Positions 44,446 to 54,052 of a DNA stretch of 64,000 bases are shown here, one piece after another. The stretch lies in the NCBI GenBank assembly GCA_029204225.1, contig MU831849.1, forward strand, positions 36,656 through 100,655. Reading direction: 5' to 3'. The notes beneath the pieces were generated by a model that was not told the DNA's origin, ran no database searches, and worked only from the letters and a program-made list of their open reading frames with translations. Position 1 is the first letter of the stretch, and the number at the start of each line of letters is the position of its first letter. Source of the DNA: Diphasiastrum complanatum. Lineage: Eukaryota; Streptophyta; Lycopodiopsida; Lycopodiales; Lycopodiaceae. A program made the translations under genes and the position numbers.

Positions 44446-45166
44446 TGTTGGAGGGTTTGCGGATCCCAAGGCAACCCTAACCCTAGTTAATAAGTGAGAG
44501 GGATTTGGCACCCTGCATGTGTAACTCCAACCCAATGATCACATAGTTATTTGATTGATTAGTTAAAAGTCAATAAACTTTTAATGTCATAGGGCCTAAT
44601 TGTCAAGTTAGTGAATAACGTTGGGTTTCCCTCCAGTTCTGATGGTTTTCACACTTTTTTAAATTTGAATAAAAGAGAGGCAAGACTGGACCAATAGGAT
44701 TCAGAGGCCAGGGTCCTCCTCTCTACTATAAAAAGGGACCAACTCGAGTTATTCCTGATGTTCATTTTCTCATTTCAATAAAGCAGATTGGTTCTCTTTA
44801 GAAATGGATTGATGAATGTCCTTGCTCTTCCTTTCTTTTCCTCCATTTCTCATGCTTTCTTTGGATTTTGCTAATTGTTGGATTTGATCATTATTGAGAT
44901 TGCTATTTCTTATGATTTTTGTGAGAGAGAAAGGGAGAGAGAGAAGAGTAAGTTTCTATCATTGTTGTTGATTTAGGGTTAATGGATGTAGTGTTAATGC
45001 TTAGTGTTAATGGATGTTAGTGTTAGATCCTCCATTCATGTTGAAATCTGAACTATACTATCGCTCTCATGGGAACGAACCTATGCGTGACAACTAACTT
45101 CGTCTCTTTGATGCTAGATTGACTAGATCTTGGATTCAGGTTAGGCAAGGAAAGAAACCCACTACA
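44446..45166 (+). repeat. Gypsy E 3' LTR
   Basis: 721 bp, TGTTGG...CTACA, TATA box at 44727-44736. It lacks about 26 bp present after GTCAATAAA in the 5' LTR. Confidence 0.95.
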
Positions 45167-45171
45167 TACTT

Positions 45172-46380
45172 TCATAGATGAATATTGTAGGAGCACTGTT
45201 GTCTATTTCCTAAAGCATAAATCTGAAGCCTTCTAGTTCTTCAAGAAATTTAAGGAGAATGCTGAGTTGCAGACATACAAAAGAATCAAAGCTCTCAGGA
45301 GTGAGGATGGAGAAGAATACATTTCAACTGAATTCAATGATTACTACTCAGCCAATGGCATTGAACAACAGTTTGTTGCTTCCTATTCTCCATAGTCAAA
45401 TGGACTGGCCGAAAGGAAGAACAGGACCTTAGTATGCTAAATGCATGATCACACATGCTTCTTTGCCCAAATCATTTTGGCAACATGTTGTTTCAACATC
45501 AACTTATTTGTTGAATCGATGTATAGCTAAGGATGTTCCTAACAAACAAAACTCCTTATGAGATTTTAATCAAACATTTGAAAGTATTTGGATGCACAAG
45601 TTATGCTCATGTCCCGAAGGACAACAGAAAGAAACTTAATGAACATTCTTTTAAAACAATGTTTGTTGGCTTTTTCAATTTTGATGGAATGTATAGACTG
45701 TATAACATAGACACCTGTAAAGTTTTCACTAATAGGGATGTGACTTTTATCAAAGATCAATTTATTGATTTAAAGGGCAAGGGCCAAATGCAGTCCACAA
45801 TTTCTGCCCCGACAACTGACTCTTCTCGTAAGGCAATTTCCATTCCTTCTTGTAGTCATCCTATACAATCAAATCCAGAAGAAGATAAAGAGACTGCAAC
45901 TCAAGAGCAGTCATCAATGTGTCCGACATAGCTGACACAATCGACAAAGAGTCAGACTTTACAACCAGAAGCTTCAACCAGGAGATCATCAAGAATTCGC
46001 TCTCAGCCTGTCCAATATACAATGAATTTGCTCACTATTCTATTCAAGATCCAACCACAGTTGAAGAAACTTTGTCACAGGCCGACTCAAATCTCTGGAA
46101 AGAAGCAATGGACAAAGAATACAACTCATTGTTGAGGAACAACACTTGGACTGTCATCGACCTGCCATCAAACAAAAAGATTATCGACTGCAAATGGATC
46201 TTTAAGATCAAATACAAAGTAGACGACAGCATCGACAGAAGGAAAGCTCGACTTGTGGCAAGGGGGTTTTCTCAATTTCCAACATCGACTACTTTGAGAG
46301 CTTCAGCCTAGGCATCAAGCACACCTCTATTCAGCTGCTACTTTCTTATGTTGTTGTAGAAGACAACATAGGTACTTTTA
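45172..46380 (+). pseudogene. Copia D integrase C-terminal part and partial RT
   Basis: Continues the integrase frame cut at 28807: FIDEYCRSTVVYFLKHKSEA, SEDGEEYIS, SNGLAERKNRT, with stops at about 45232 and 45394. FGCTSYAHVPKDNRKKL and MFVGFFNFDGMYRLYNI follow (45533-45931). The RT start is WKEAMDKEYNSLLRNNTWTV, CKWIFKIK and KARLVARGFSQ. A frameshift precedes IDYFESFS-like sequence, and homology stops near 46380. The polymerase core with the YVDD box is deleted. Confidence 0.85.
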
Positions 46381-46384
46381 TAAT

Positions 46385-47188
46385 TTGTTGATGAAATTCA
46401 ATTTTATGAATTGCAAGCCTATACATAATCCCATGGATTCAGGTCTCAGATTATCCAAGGAAGATTGCCCTCAGACCAATGAGGAGAAGGCAAAAATGGA
46501 GGGGTATCCATATCAGTCTATTATCGGATCCCTGATGTATGCAATGATCTCAACCATGCCAGATCTTGCATACGCCATCAGTTCCTTGAGTCAGTACATG
46601 GCCGATCCTGGCATGATCCATTGGAAAGCTCTTTTCAGAGTAATCAAATATGTATGAGCTACTGTGGACCTATGCATCTATTATGGTGATGGAGATCCAT
46701 CCAATATCCATACTCTTCATGGATATACAGATGCAAATTGGGCAAGTGATATCGACACCAGAAAATCAACTTCTGGATACGTTTTTATGCTCAACAATGG
46801 TCCAATATCTTGGAATAGTCAAAAGCAGACCTCCATTGCAATGTCTTCCATAGAAACTGAATACATTGCAACCTCTCAAGCTAGCAAAGAGGCAATCTGG
46901 TTGAGAAATTTATTGTCTGATATTGGTCTCGTACAATCTGCTCCAACAATGATACAATCTGATAATCAGAGTGCTATTGCATTATCCATCAATCCTAGAT
47001 TTTATTCTAGGAGTAAGCACATCGAAATCAGATATCACTACTTTAGAAGCATGATACTCAATCTGAAATTTTGCAGAACCCAGTACATGGCAGTTGACAT
47101 ATTTACAAAGGGATTGAATCCAAAAGCACACAAGAATTTTTGTGCTATCTTGAATTTACAAATCAAGACATTCAAGGATCTAGATTAA
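46385..47188 (+). pseudogene. Copia D RT end and RNase H
   Basis: Starts KFNFMNCKPIHNPMDSG and YQSIIGSLMYAMISTMPDLA, the region C-terminal to the RT core. One TGA at 46655 is followed by RNase H: GYTDANWASDIDTRKSTSGY, SIETEYIATSQASKEAIWL, SDNQSAIALSINP and SRSKHIEIRYHYFR. The end FKDLD and TAA lie against the poly-G tract. RNase H itself (46664-47188) is open. Confidence 0.85.

Positions 47189-47218
<30 letters not shown>
47189..47218 (+). repeat. Run of 30 G at the Copia D polypurine tract
   Basis: Thirty consecutive G occupy the place of the polypurine tract, between the RNase H stop codon and the TGTTGGATTTC of the 3' LTR. Related Copia B has five G at the same place. This is either a replication-slippage expansion or a sequencing/assembly artefact. 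Confidence 0.9.
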
Positions 47219-47219
<1 letters not shown>

Positions 47220-47580
47220 GTTGGATTTCTATTCTCTTCATCCCTATCTCTCTTTACTAATCTAGATCCATTCATTTTGCTATTGTAAATATTTTTACAG
47301 TCTATAGAAATACAAGGAAAGTCGATGTAGTCTACATCGACATGCCCGCCATCGACTTTTTCTGACAAATGGTTTTGACCCTGGCCTCAACATTGAAGTC
47401 CTCGACATCCACATCATCGAAGTCTCCGACTTCGACATATGATCAAAGGGAAGCTGCAAGTCCTCGACTTCCACGTCATCGACTTCCTTGACATCGAAGT
47501 CTCCGACGTCTGCTCAAGGAAAGCTATGAAGTCCTCAACACACTAAAGTGCTCACAAGTTTGCTAGAAAGCCGTGTTAAC
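47219..47580 (+). repeat. Copia D 3' LTR, partial
   Basis: Begins TGTTGGATTTCTATTC directly after the G run. It contains a set of TCGAC/GTCGA-rich words (CATCGAAGTCTCCGACTTCG and variants, 47330-47520), several of which are self-complementary. It merges into Gypsy G protease-region sequence near 47580, so the end is not defined. Confidence 0.6.
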
Positions 47581-47584
47581 TTAT

Positions 47585-49550
47585 CCCTTGAAAAATTACT
47601 GTAGATTGCGCCACAAGCCAAGAGCCTCCTGGCTGAATGGGCCAAAGCTGAAGCAGAGCCAGTAACACCAGATCACCCTGCCAATCAAGCACAAGAGATT
47701 CAAGGACAAGGCAGCAGTGGTAGATAGAGGATCAGGTGTAAATTTGATCTCCACTACTTTGCTCTAGAAATGGGGTCTGCAAGGATTGAAGCCAGCGAGA
47801 TTTGCCATCAAACTAGCAGATCAATCATGTGTTAAACCAAAAGGTGTAGTTGACAACATCCCAATACAAATAGTGGGAATGTAGTTTGTGATCACTTTTG
47901 TGGTGATGGACATACCAGAGTCCCCTTCCCCCTTCTGCCTACTGCATATTACTAGGAAGACTGTGGTTGAAGATTGCGCAAGTGGTTTACAACTGGAAAA
48001 TTGAAAACTCACCTTCGAAAACATAGAACAGGCGGTAAAGGTCGATCCAACCACGTGGGCGGTGAAACCAATTACACCAAAAGGTGATGATGAATCGTCC
48101 ACCACTGATCATACAATTGATCGCCCAAGGCAAGCTAGGGGAGGTCATTACGACTTTGAAACAGATATCATGAGATGGACGGATGCATTGGCAACTGTTG
48201 ACTATATGGCTGGGCATGCATGTCAACATGATTCAGATCTTGAACCCAACACATCTTCACCCAAGTGACATACATTGGACACACCAATCACTTTCGGGGT
48301 GAACATGATCAATGTAGCATGGCTGTCAGCAGAAGCTATTGAAAACCCCGTGGCTGATGATTTAGTCCCTTGGCAATATGCTTTTACCTACAACAAAGAG
48401 ATTGAGCTAACTGATGAGCAGGTCCTGCAACATGTGGACCCAAATTGTTATGGAACGAAGAAAGTACCAGCTCAGCCACCACAGAAATCCACAATGGCTA
48501 AAGTTTCCAAGATAGACCCACCCAAGGCATCTGCCAACAAGAAGAACCAGTTGAGACAACGTTATAACCATGTGATCCGATGGAGCGATCTACCAGAGGA
48601 GGCCATAGCTAAGGTGGATGTGGATATTCGTAATCATGAAGCGAATGTCACACCAGTTCCACAGAAAGACAACAAGGATGAACCCAACTATGTGAGCAGA
48701 AAAGGAAAAAAGAAATTGGACTCCTTAAAGTCAATCCAAATGGACTCAGATGCAGCATCATCTTTCTCATAGATGATGAAAAATCCAAAAATTACGAGTC
48801 GAACTAAGATCAACATGCTGAAAGAGGAATCCCGTCGAACGCCTGTTCACGAGATGCCTGAGACCTTCAAGAACTATACCTTAGACGAAGTAGTAATAAT
48901 GATGTCACAATCTCAAAGAGAACCTAATCAAAGTCAGGAACCAGCGGAGCAAGTCTTCGAAGGACCTGCATGAATGCAACCTATGAATCTTGCTGAGCCA
49001 GGTGAAGAAGAGAAGATCGTGCATGTGGGAGAATAGTTAACACCCACTCAATTCAGAAGACTATGTTCGTTATTGGTGGAATACATGGATTGTTTCAAGT
49101 GAAATTACAGTGATCTGAAGGGTATCCCACCAACCGTAGTCCAGCATAGCATACCCTTGGTGGATGGAGCAGTCTCCAAGGTGAGTCGCTACTACCGTTG
49201 CAACCCGAACTACACAGAGCTGATCAAGCAAGAGTTGTAGAAACTGCTAGATATTGATTTCATCTATGAAATCGAGCACACAAAATGGGTGTCGCCAATA
49301 GTCATAATACCCAAGAAGAACGGTAAAATGCGCATCTGTGTGAACTTGAAAGCGTTAAATGCAGTCACCAAGAAGGATCATTTTTCCTTACCATTTACGA
49401 AAAGTGTTCTAGACAGAGTAGTAGGAGCAGAAGCCTACAATTTCCAGGATGGTTTCAGTGCTACAATTAGGTGAAAATAGCGCCGCAAGATCAACACAAG
49501 ACAACATTCGCCACAGAATGGGGAACCTATGCCTATAAGGTGATGCCGTT
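47585..49550 (+). pseudogene. Truncated Ty3/Gypsy element G (protease to RT)
   Basis: Colinear with Gypsy E. It has a linker, the protease motif VVDRGSGVNLIS (the usual second active-site residue replaced by Arg), KPARFAIKLADQS, and a frame-broken VVMDIPES segment. The conserved linker is YDFETDIMRWTDALATVDYM, TLDTPITFGVNMINVAWLSA and HEMPETFKNYTLDEVV. RT has IYEIEHTKWVSPIVIIPKKN, MRICVNLKALNA and TYAYKVMPF. Several stops are present. It ends precisely where the Copia H LTR starts. Neither LTRs nor gag are visible. The left junction is approximate. Confidence 0.85.
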
Positions 49551-50350
49551 TGTGTTGAAAATGAAAAATCATCTATCTTGACTTTAGGCTTGCTACAAAC
49601 TTTTTTGCTATGCAAGTATGTTGTTTCATAATTTAAATGCCAAATTTGGCCTAGAAGGAACTCGAGCTATATCATGGGTTTCTCAAGTCTAGTTGGTAGT
49701 ATACAACTTGCATATAGATTGTAGACTTAGAAATGTCATTAATATGCTTGTAGAAACTCGTGGCATATCACATGCAATTGTTGTAAGTGATCCATAGTGA
49801 CAGGCAAGGCATGCACAAAGTGAAATGGACACATGCATGATTATTTGTACAATTCTAGATAGACAAATGACACTTGATAAAAGTAGGTAGAAATGCATGC
49901 ATAAGATGTGACAAATGTCACTTAGACTCTAGTTTTCACTTTAGATGTGGATGAAAGGTGGATGGATGTGGTTCTACCTTGAGCTACCTCAAACTCCATA
50001 AATATGTGTAGCTATTCTCATAATCTTTGATGAAGAACCAAGCTTTGAAGCTATTCCATGCCATTTTGGATCTACACCAATATATGCTTGAATATCTCTC
50101 TCTCTTTCTCTCTCTAACTCGTGTTGAGGCTTATGCTCATATTCTAAATTCTTGTACTTTTACTCTCTTGAAATCAAAGCTATCATTCTCTGATTCTTAG
50201 CATGCTAGATTGTGATTAAGCCATTAAATTATGTACTAGATCTTGCTATTCAATCTAGAATCAGTTTTTTGTGCTAATCATAAAGCTTAATAAGATCAAT
50301 CACATTTGTGGATCATTCCCACACGTGTGAACTTGCTGGAAATTTTGTCA
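49551..50350 (+). repeat. Copia H 5' LTR
   Basis: About 800 bp, opening TGTGTTGAAAATG or TGTTGAAAATG and closing TTTTGTCA before the primer site. It contains CACACGTGTG at 50320-50329. A CT-rich run is at about 50095-50118. The exact first base is uncertain because no 3' LTR remains. Confidence 0.8.
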
Positions 50351-50363
50351 TGGTATCAGAGCC
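50351..50363 (+). promoter_or_regulatory. Copia H primer-binding site
   Basis: TGGTATCAGAGCC follows the LTR directly. Confidence 0.85.
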
Positions 50364-51117
50364 AAATTAAGCTTTGCATGCTATTATCTCTGACTGTTCA
50401 AGAATTTGTGAGCTAATTCAAGAAAAAAAACAGTTAATCACTTTTCTTTACCTTTCCTTGAAAAGTGTTTGGATCAAAGTGGATAGAAACTGAATTTTCA
50501 GGTCAGAACAGTGATTGTACGGAATTTTGGAATTCTGCATGTGTGAAAATCAAAGATTTTTAGTCCCCTTTATCTCCTTGCTATTTGGTCGAAAGATAGT
50601 GGTCTTATAGCTTGGTGGAAAGCTTATGAAGAGTACGTTTCATAGAAATTGATCCCAAATCAATCTGATGTGCCTATCAAGAGTTATAAGCTCTTAAAGA
50701 GGACAGGGAGAGGTCCAAAATCTGAGTGACCACTTTTTGATTTGATTCAATCTTGCTTGATTCTTAATCCATTGTTTTGAGTATCCTACACAAGAAACTG
50801 AAGATCAAGACAAAGTTCATGTTATTGAACACCTTTGAGCCTTCTGAGAATCATTTGTGTTTTTTTTTGGAGCATCTAACACGTGCCAAAAGTATAATTC
50901 AAACTTGTCTAAGTTCCTCAATCCATTTTGAGTGTCTGATCTAGATTATCTTGTTTTGAGAAATATTTGAGATCTGTCTCAAATACAGTTGCAAGTTTTT
51001 TCACATAGAAAGATAGCACATCCTTGAAAATACCTATAGTGAAAGAGAGTAGCATTAAGTCTGATTGGAACAAGCTTAAACATATAATTGTCCAATAACT
51101 AAGAAGTCTTCACAATA

Positions 51118-52818
51118 TGGCATATGTGGCAGGATATCTCCTAGAAGTAGGTGAAAGAGACTAAGTACCTCTAATTACTCAATATGGAAGGTAAGGATGG
51201 AGTCTATTTTAATACTCCAGAATGTTATGGACATAGTACTTGGTATTGAGGAGGAGCCTCAAGCACAGCTTGAAATACCAAAGTACAAGAAGAGAGCTAG
51301 AATGGCTCTACATTTCATTAAGATGAATGTCTCTAATGAAATTCTGAGAGAGATAGGATCTTGCGCCACAGCTATAGATGCTTGGGATGCACTTAAGTCC
51401 ATCTATGAAGCTAAGAACACTTCTAGAATACTCACTCTTAGAAATAAAATTTTCCAAAGTTTTCAAAAAAGTGAGGAGAGTGCATCAAATTATGTTTTGA
51501 GAGTAAAAATCTTCATAGGGAGCTTGCTTGTGTTGGTGTCACAATCAATCAAGATGAGTTAGTACAAGTCATTCTAAATGGCTTAAAAGATGACTATGAT
51601 AATCTTGTTCAATCCTTTGCCATTAAGGAGGAGTTGCCCAATTTGGAAACTCTTCAAGGAATTCTCATCTTTGAAGAAGCTAGGCAAAGTTACAAACTGT
51701 CTAGGATGAACAAACTAGAGCATATTGGAAGTGACAAAGCCCTCTTTGTCAAGGACAAGCATAAAGGAAGGAGCAACAACCAGTTTTCTCAAACATTCAA
51801 CAAAGACAAAGCCAAGGAAAGAGACAAAGATGGTGAAAAGGATGACTCATCTCATCCTCCTACTTCGAAGACCAAGAAGAAGAAAGTCAAGTGTTTCTTT
51901 TGTGGCAAGAAGGGGCACTATGTCTCTAATTGCTTCAAAAAGAAAAATCAACTCAAACAAGCAAATCTCTCTAATGAGAAAGAAGAAGATTTCATTGCAA
52001 GTGATGGAGAAGGATCACTCATGGTGTCAGGCTTTTCTTCATCACCCTTCAAGAAAGATGGAGCTTGGTAGATAGATAGTGGAGCTTCTTCACATATGTG
52101 CTGTTCAAAGGAGTCTTTTGACTCTATTGTACCTTATAAAGGACTTAAAAGATCTATTAATGCTGCAAATGATCATGAGTGCTCTATTGAAGGAATTGGC
52201 AACATTCCATTGAAACTTGCTTCTTCTAAAGTTCTATCACTTTCCAATGTTCTTTCTTTAGAGTTTTTGGATGTGCTTGCTTTGTTCATGTACCCTTGAA
52301 AACAAGGAAAAGAGATGATCCTGATTCTATCAAAGGAATCATGGTTGGATATTCATCCAACAAGAAGGCTTACAAAATTTATGTTCCCTCTACCTCAGTT
52401 ACAATTGAGAGTAGAAATGTTATATCTATGAGAATCAAAAATACATCTTTGAGGAGGCCGAGATCAAAGATTCTCAAAAGGATTATCCTATCATCACCCT
52501 TGAAGACTACCATGGAGAGATGGGGCCGAGAATTGAGGAAGAGTCACCTCGAATCTTTTCACCAAGGAGGTCACAAAGAGAAAGATCTGAGCCTAGGAGG
52601 CTTACATATGGAGATAAAGGCAAGCAAGTGGAACTCAACTCCACTAATTGTGCTTATTTTGTTTCACATGAGGAGCCAAAGGATGTATATGATGCACTCA
52701 ATTTGAATGAATGGTTTCTAGCCATGAAGGAGGAATATGATGCTTTGATGACCAACAAGACATAAGAGCTTGTGGATCTTCCATCCAACAAGCACACCAT
52801 TGGTTGCAAATGGGTTTT
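51118..52818 (+). pseudogene. Copia H gag-protease and residual pol
   Basis: ATG 51118 (MAYVAGYLLEVGERD) is followed by a stop/frameshift. Gag then runs at 51197-51562 (MESILILQNVMDIVLGIEEE) and, after another frameshift, at 51634-52071. The zinc knuckle is CFFCGKKGHYVSNC. A TAG replaces the Trp codon just before IDSGASSHM of the protease. Integrase is deleted, and the frame jumps to post-integrase sequence (VGYSSNKKAYKIYVPSTS), then RRLTYGDKGKQVEL, EEYDALMTNKT and the start of RT. The collapsed layout (protease joined to the post-integrase block) parallels Copia A. Confidence 0.85.
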
Positions 52819-52821
52819 TTG

Positions 52822-53105
52822 ATCAAATATAATCAAGCCATACATTCTCACATCGTGGATACTGTAGCTGGGTTGGTTCCGGTACATGTGGCGTTGTTGC
52901 TATAGCTCCTTATAAGGCTTTCAATTTTTGATTAAACTACACTATGAGTTGCTGCTCCATCTGCTGTTTGTGTAATTTTGTCATTTGATCCAACAACAGT
53001 TCTATGGATAGAGTGGATGCGTTTGATGATGACGATGCTACCGAGGGAGTAGGAGTATGGGTGGTGAAGAAACAAAACGTTTCTATTTACAAAGCTTTGC
53101 TAGCT
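52822..53105 (-). pseudogene. Antisense Ty3/Gypsy gag scrap
   Basis: On the minus strand the frame reads THTPTPSVASSSSNASTLSI, then ELLLDQMTKLHKQQMEQQL, FNQKLKAL and PRCENVWLDYI, with two stops. It aligns in order with Gypsy E gag around 31250-31460 (TTSTTIASTNVNAT, LGKTHQKQMEKLQLQ, FDEKIKAL and TTENVWCSI). So a piece of a related Gypsy gag lies in opposite orientation, fused to the broken end of Copia H. Confidence 0.65.
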
Positions 53106-54052
53106 TTCAGCCTCTGCCTGATGAAGATGTTCGCGAACACGAAAGTCAAGAGACACGAAGCACAAAAGTTTCACGAATACCTGACAGGAAGACACGAACA
53201 CGAACGATTCATGAATGAGAATCTTTTGCGGTCCAACACGAGAAAGTCAGATGACGGAAACGAAACCAACGACGCGACACGATAAACGTCGCAAAACCTT
53301 TTCTGCCCTCACTCTCCAAAGGGTACCAGTAAGATCAAGCAAGTATTCAGAAGTACAGATATCTGATCTGATGGCATGACATCACCAGATACACGCTAGG
53401 TCATGGCTAATCCGTCACTCTTGTAATTTTCTGATAAGTTGTAGATTTAATTACTCTAATCTTAAAAGTTATAGAGAGCGACTATATACTTATTGGATGA
53501 TACTTGATAGAGAGATACACATATACAGAAAAGTAGTCTGATGCTAGTAAGCAATCAAGACGAAATACAGACAAGAAGTACGCCTGCATGCAAGATGAGT
53601 TCTGTGAGCAGGATCCATAGAGATCCACAGCTCCGCTAGTAAGTGAGACATCCACTCGTGAGAGAACTGTATTTATCTCACGCCAACGCACTGCGTGGAT
53701 TTGCATGCAGTGCTTGACGAATCGAGAGAAAATCAATAGATGATCTTGTAGCCATTGTGCACATGTCACCTTCTATGATGTATGATCTTGAATGCAAATG
53801 TGTATGTTGTTATTCGTATGTCTGACTCTCTCATTTATTCAATTTCGCACCTTGGTTGAATTTGTTGAATGCTACATTAATTCAGCAAACATAGATCAGC
53901 AGTGCCTAACTACATTTTGGAGGACTGTAGGAGTGATTCAACTAGTAGTGACCAGCGATCGCATCTGAACTCCACCTGAACTATTTGCGATTGTTTTGCT
54001 TTCGCGACTGTGTTTCGCTTTCACGATTGCTTCTCTCATCCTGATGCATTAG
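53106..54052. other. Probable LTR/leader-side sequence of Copia I
   Basis: No gene is recognised. The right end lies directly before a Copia-type primer site, so part of this stretch should be the 5' LTR of Copia I. I cannot place its start, and the last bases (CATTAG) do not show the usual CA. Confidence 0.4.

Larger units (their letters stand above)
28808..45166 (+). mobile_element. Ty3/Gypsy element E (Tat/Athila-like), about 16.4 kb with nested Copia F
   Basis: LTRs lie at 28808-29554 (747 bp) and 44446-45166 (721 bp; shorter mainly by a deletion after GTCAATAAA). They open TGTTGGAGGG and close CACTACA. The target duplication TACTT is perfect (28803-28807 and 45167-45171), and the Copia D integrase frame continues across it. 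Without Copia F the element is about 10.5 kb. Order: LTR, primer site, long leader, gag, protease, RT, RNase H, integrase, extra ORF, LTR. Numerous stops and frameshifts make it non-functional. The integrase sequence (WGLDYVGP and VATDYMTKWVEA, no visible chromodomain) fits the Tat/Athila side of plant Gypsy. Confidence 0.95.
27228..47580 (+). mobile_element. Ty1/Copia element D, split by Gypsy E
   Basis: The primer site TGGTATCAGAGCT (27228-27240) marks the start of the interior. Gag, protease and the integrase N-terminus run to 28807, and integrase resumes at 45167 after the 16.4-kb Gypsy insertion. Integrase tail, partial RT, RNase H, a poly-G polypurine tract and the start of a 3' LTR (47219 onward) follow. 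The 5' LTR is not recognisable beyond its last bases, and the 3' LTR runs into Gypsy G sequence near 47580, so both ends are incomplete. The RT core is deleted. Confidence 0.85.
49551..52818 (+). mobile_element. Truncated Ty1/Copia element H
   Basis: The 5' LTR (49551 or 49553 to 50350) is inserted inside the Gypsy G reverse transcriptase. A TGGTATCAGAGCC primer site, leader, gag, protease and a collapsed pol follow. It breaks off in the RT N-terminus (HTIGCKWVF) at 52818, joining antisense Gypsy gag sequence. Its proteins are closest in style to Copia A and F. Confidence 0.85.

Noticed and set aside
47180-47368. Minus-strand frame with a polyproline run
   Set aside because: It is the translation of the G30 tract and partial LTR.
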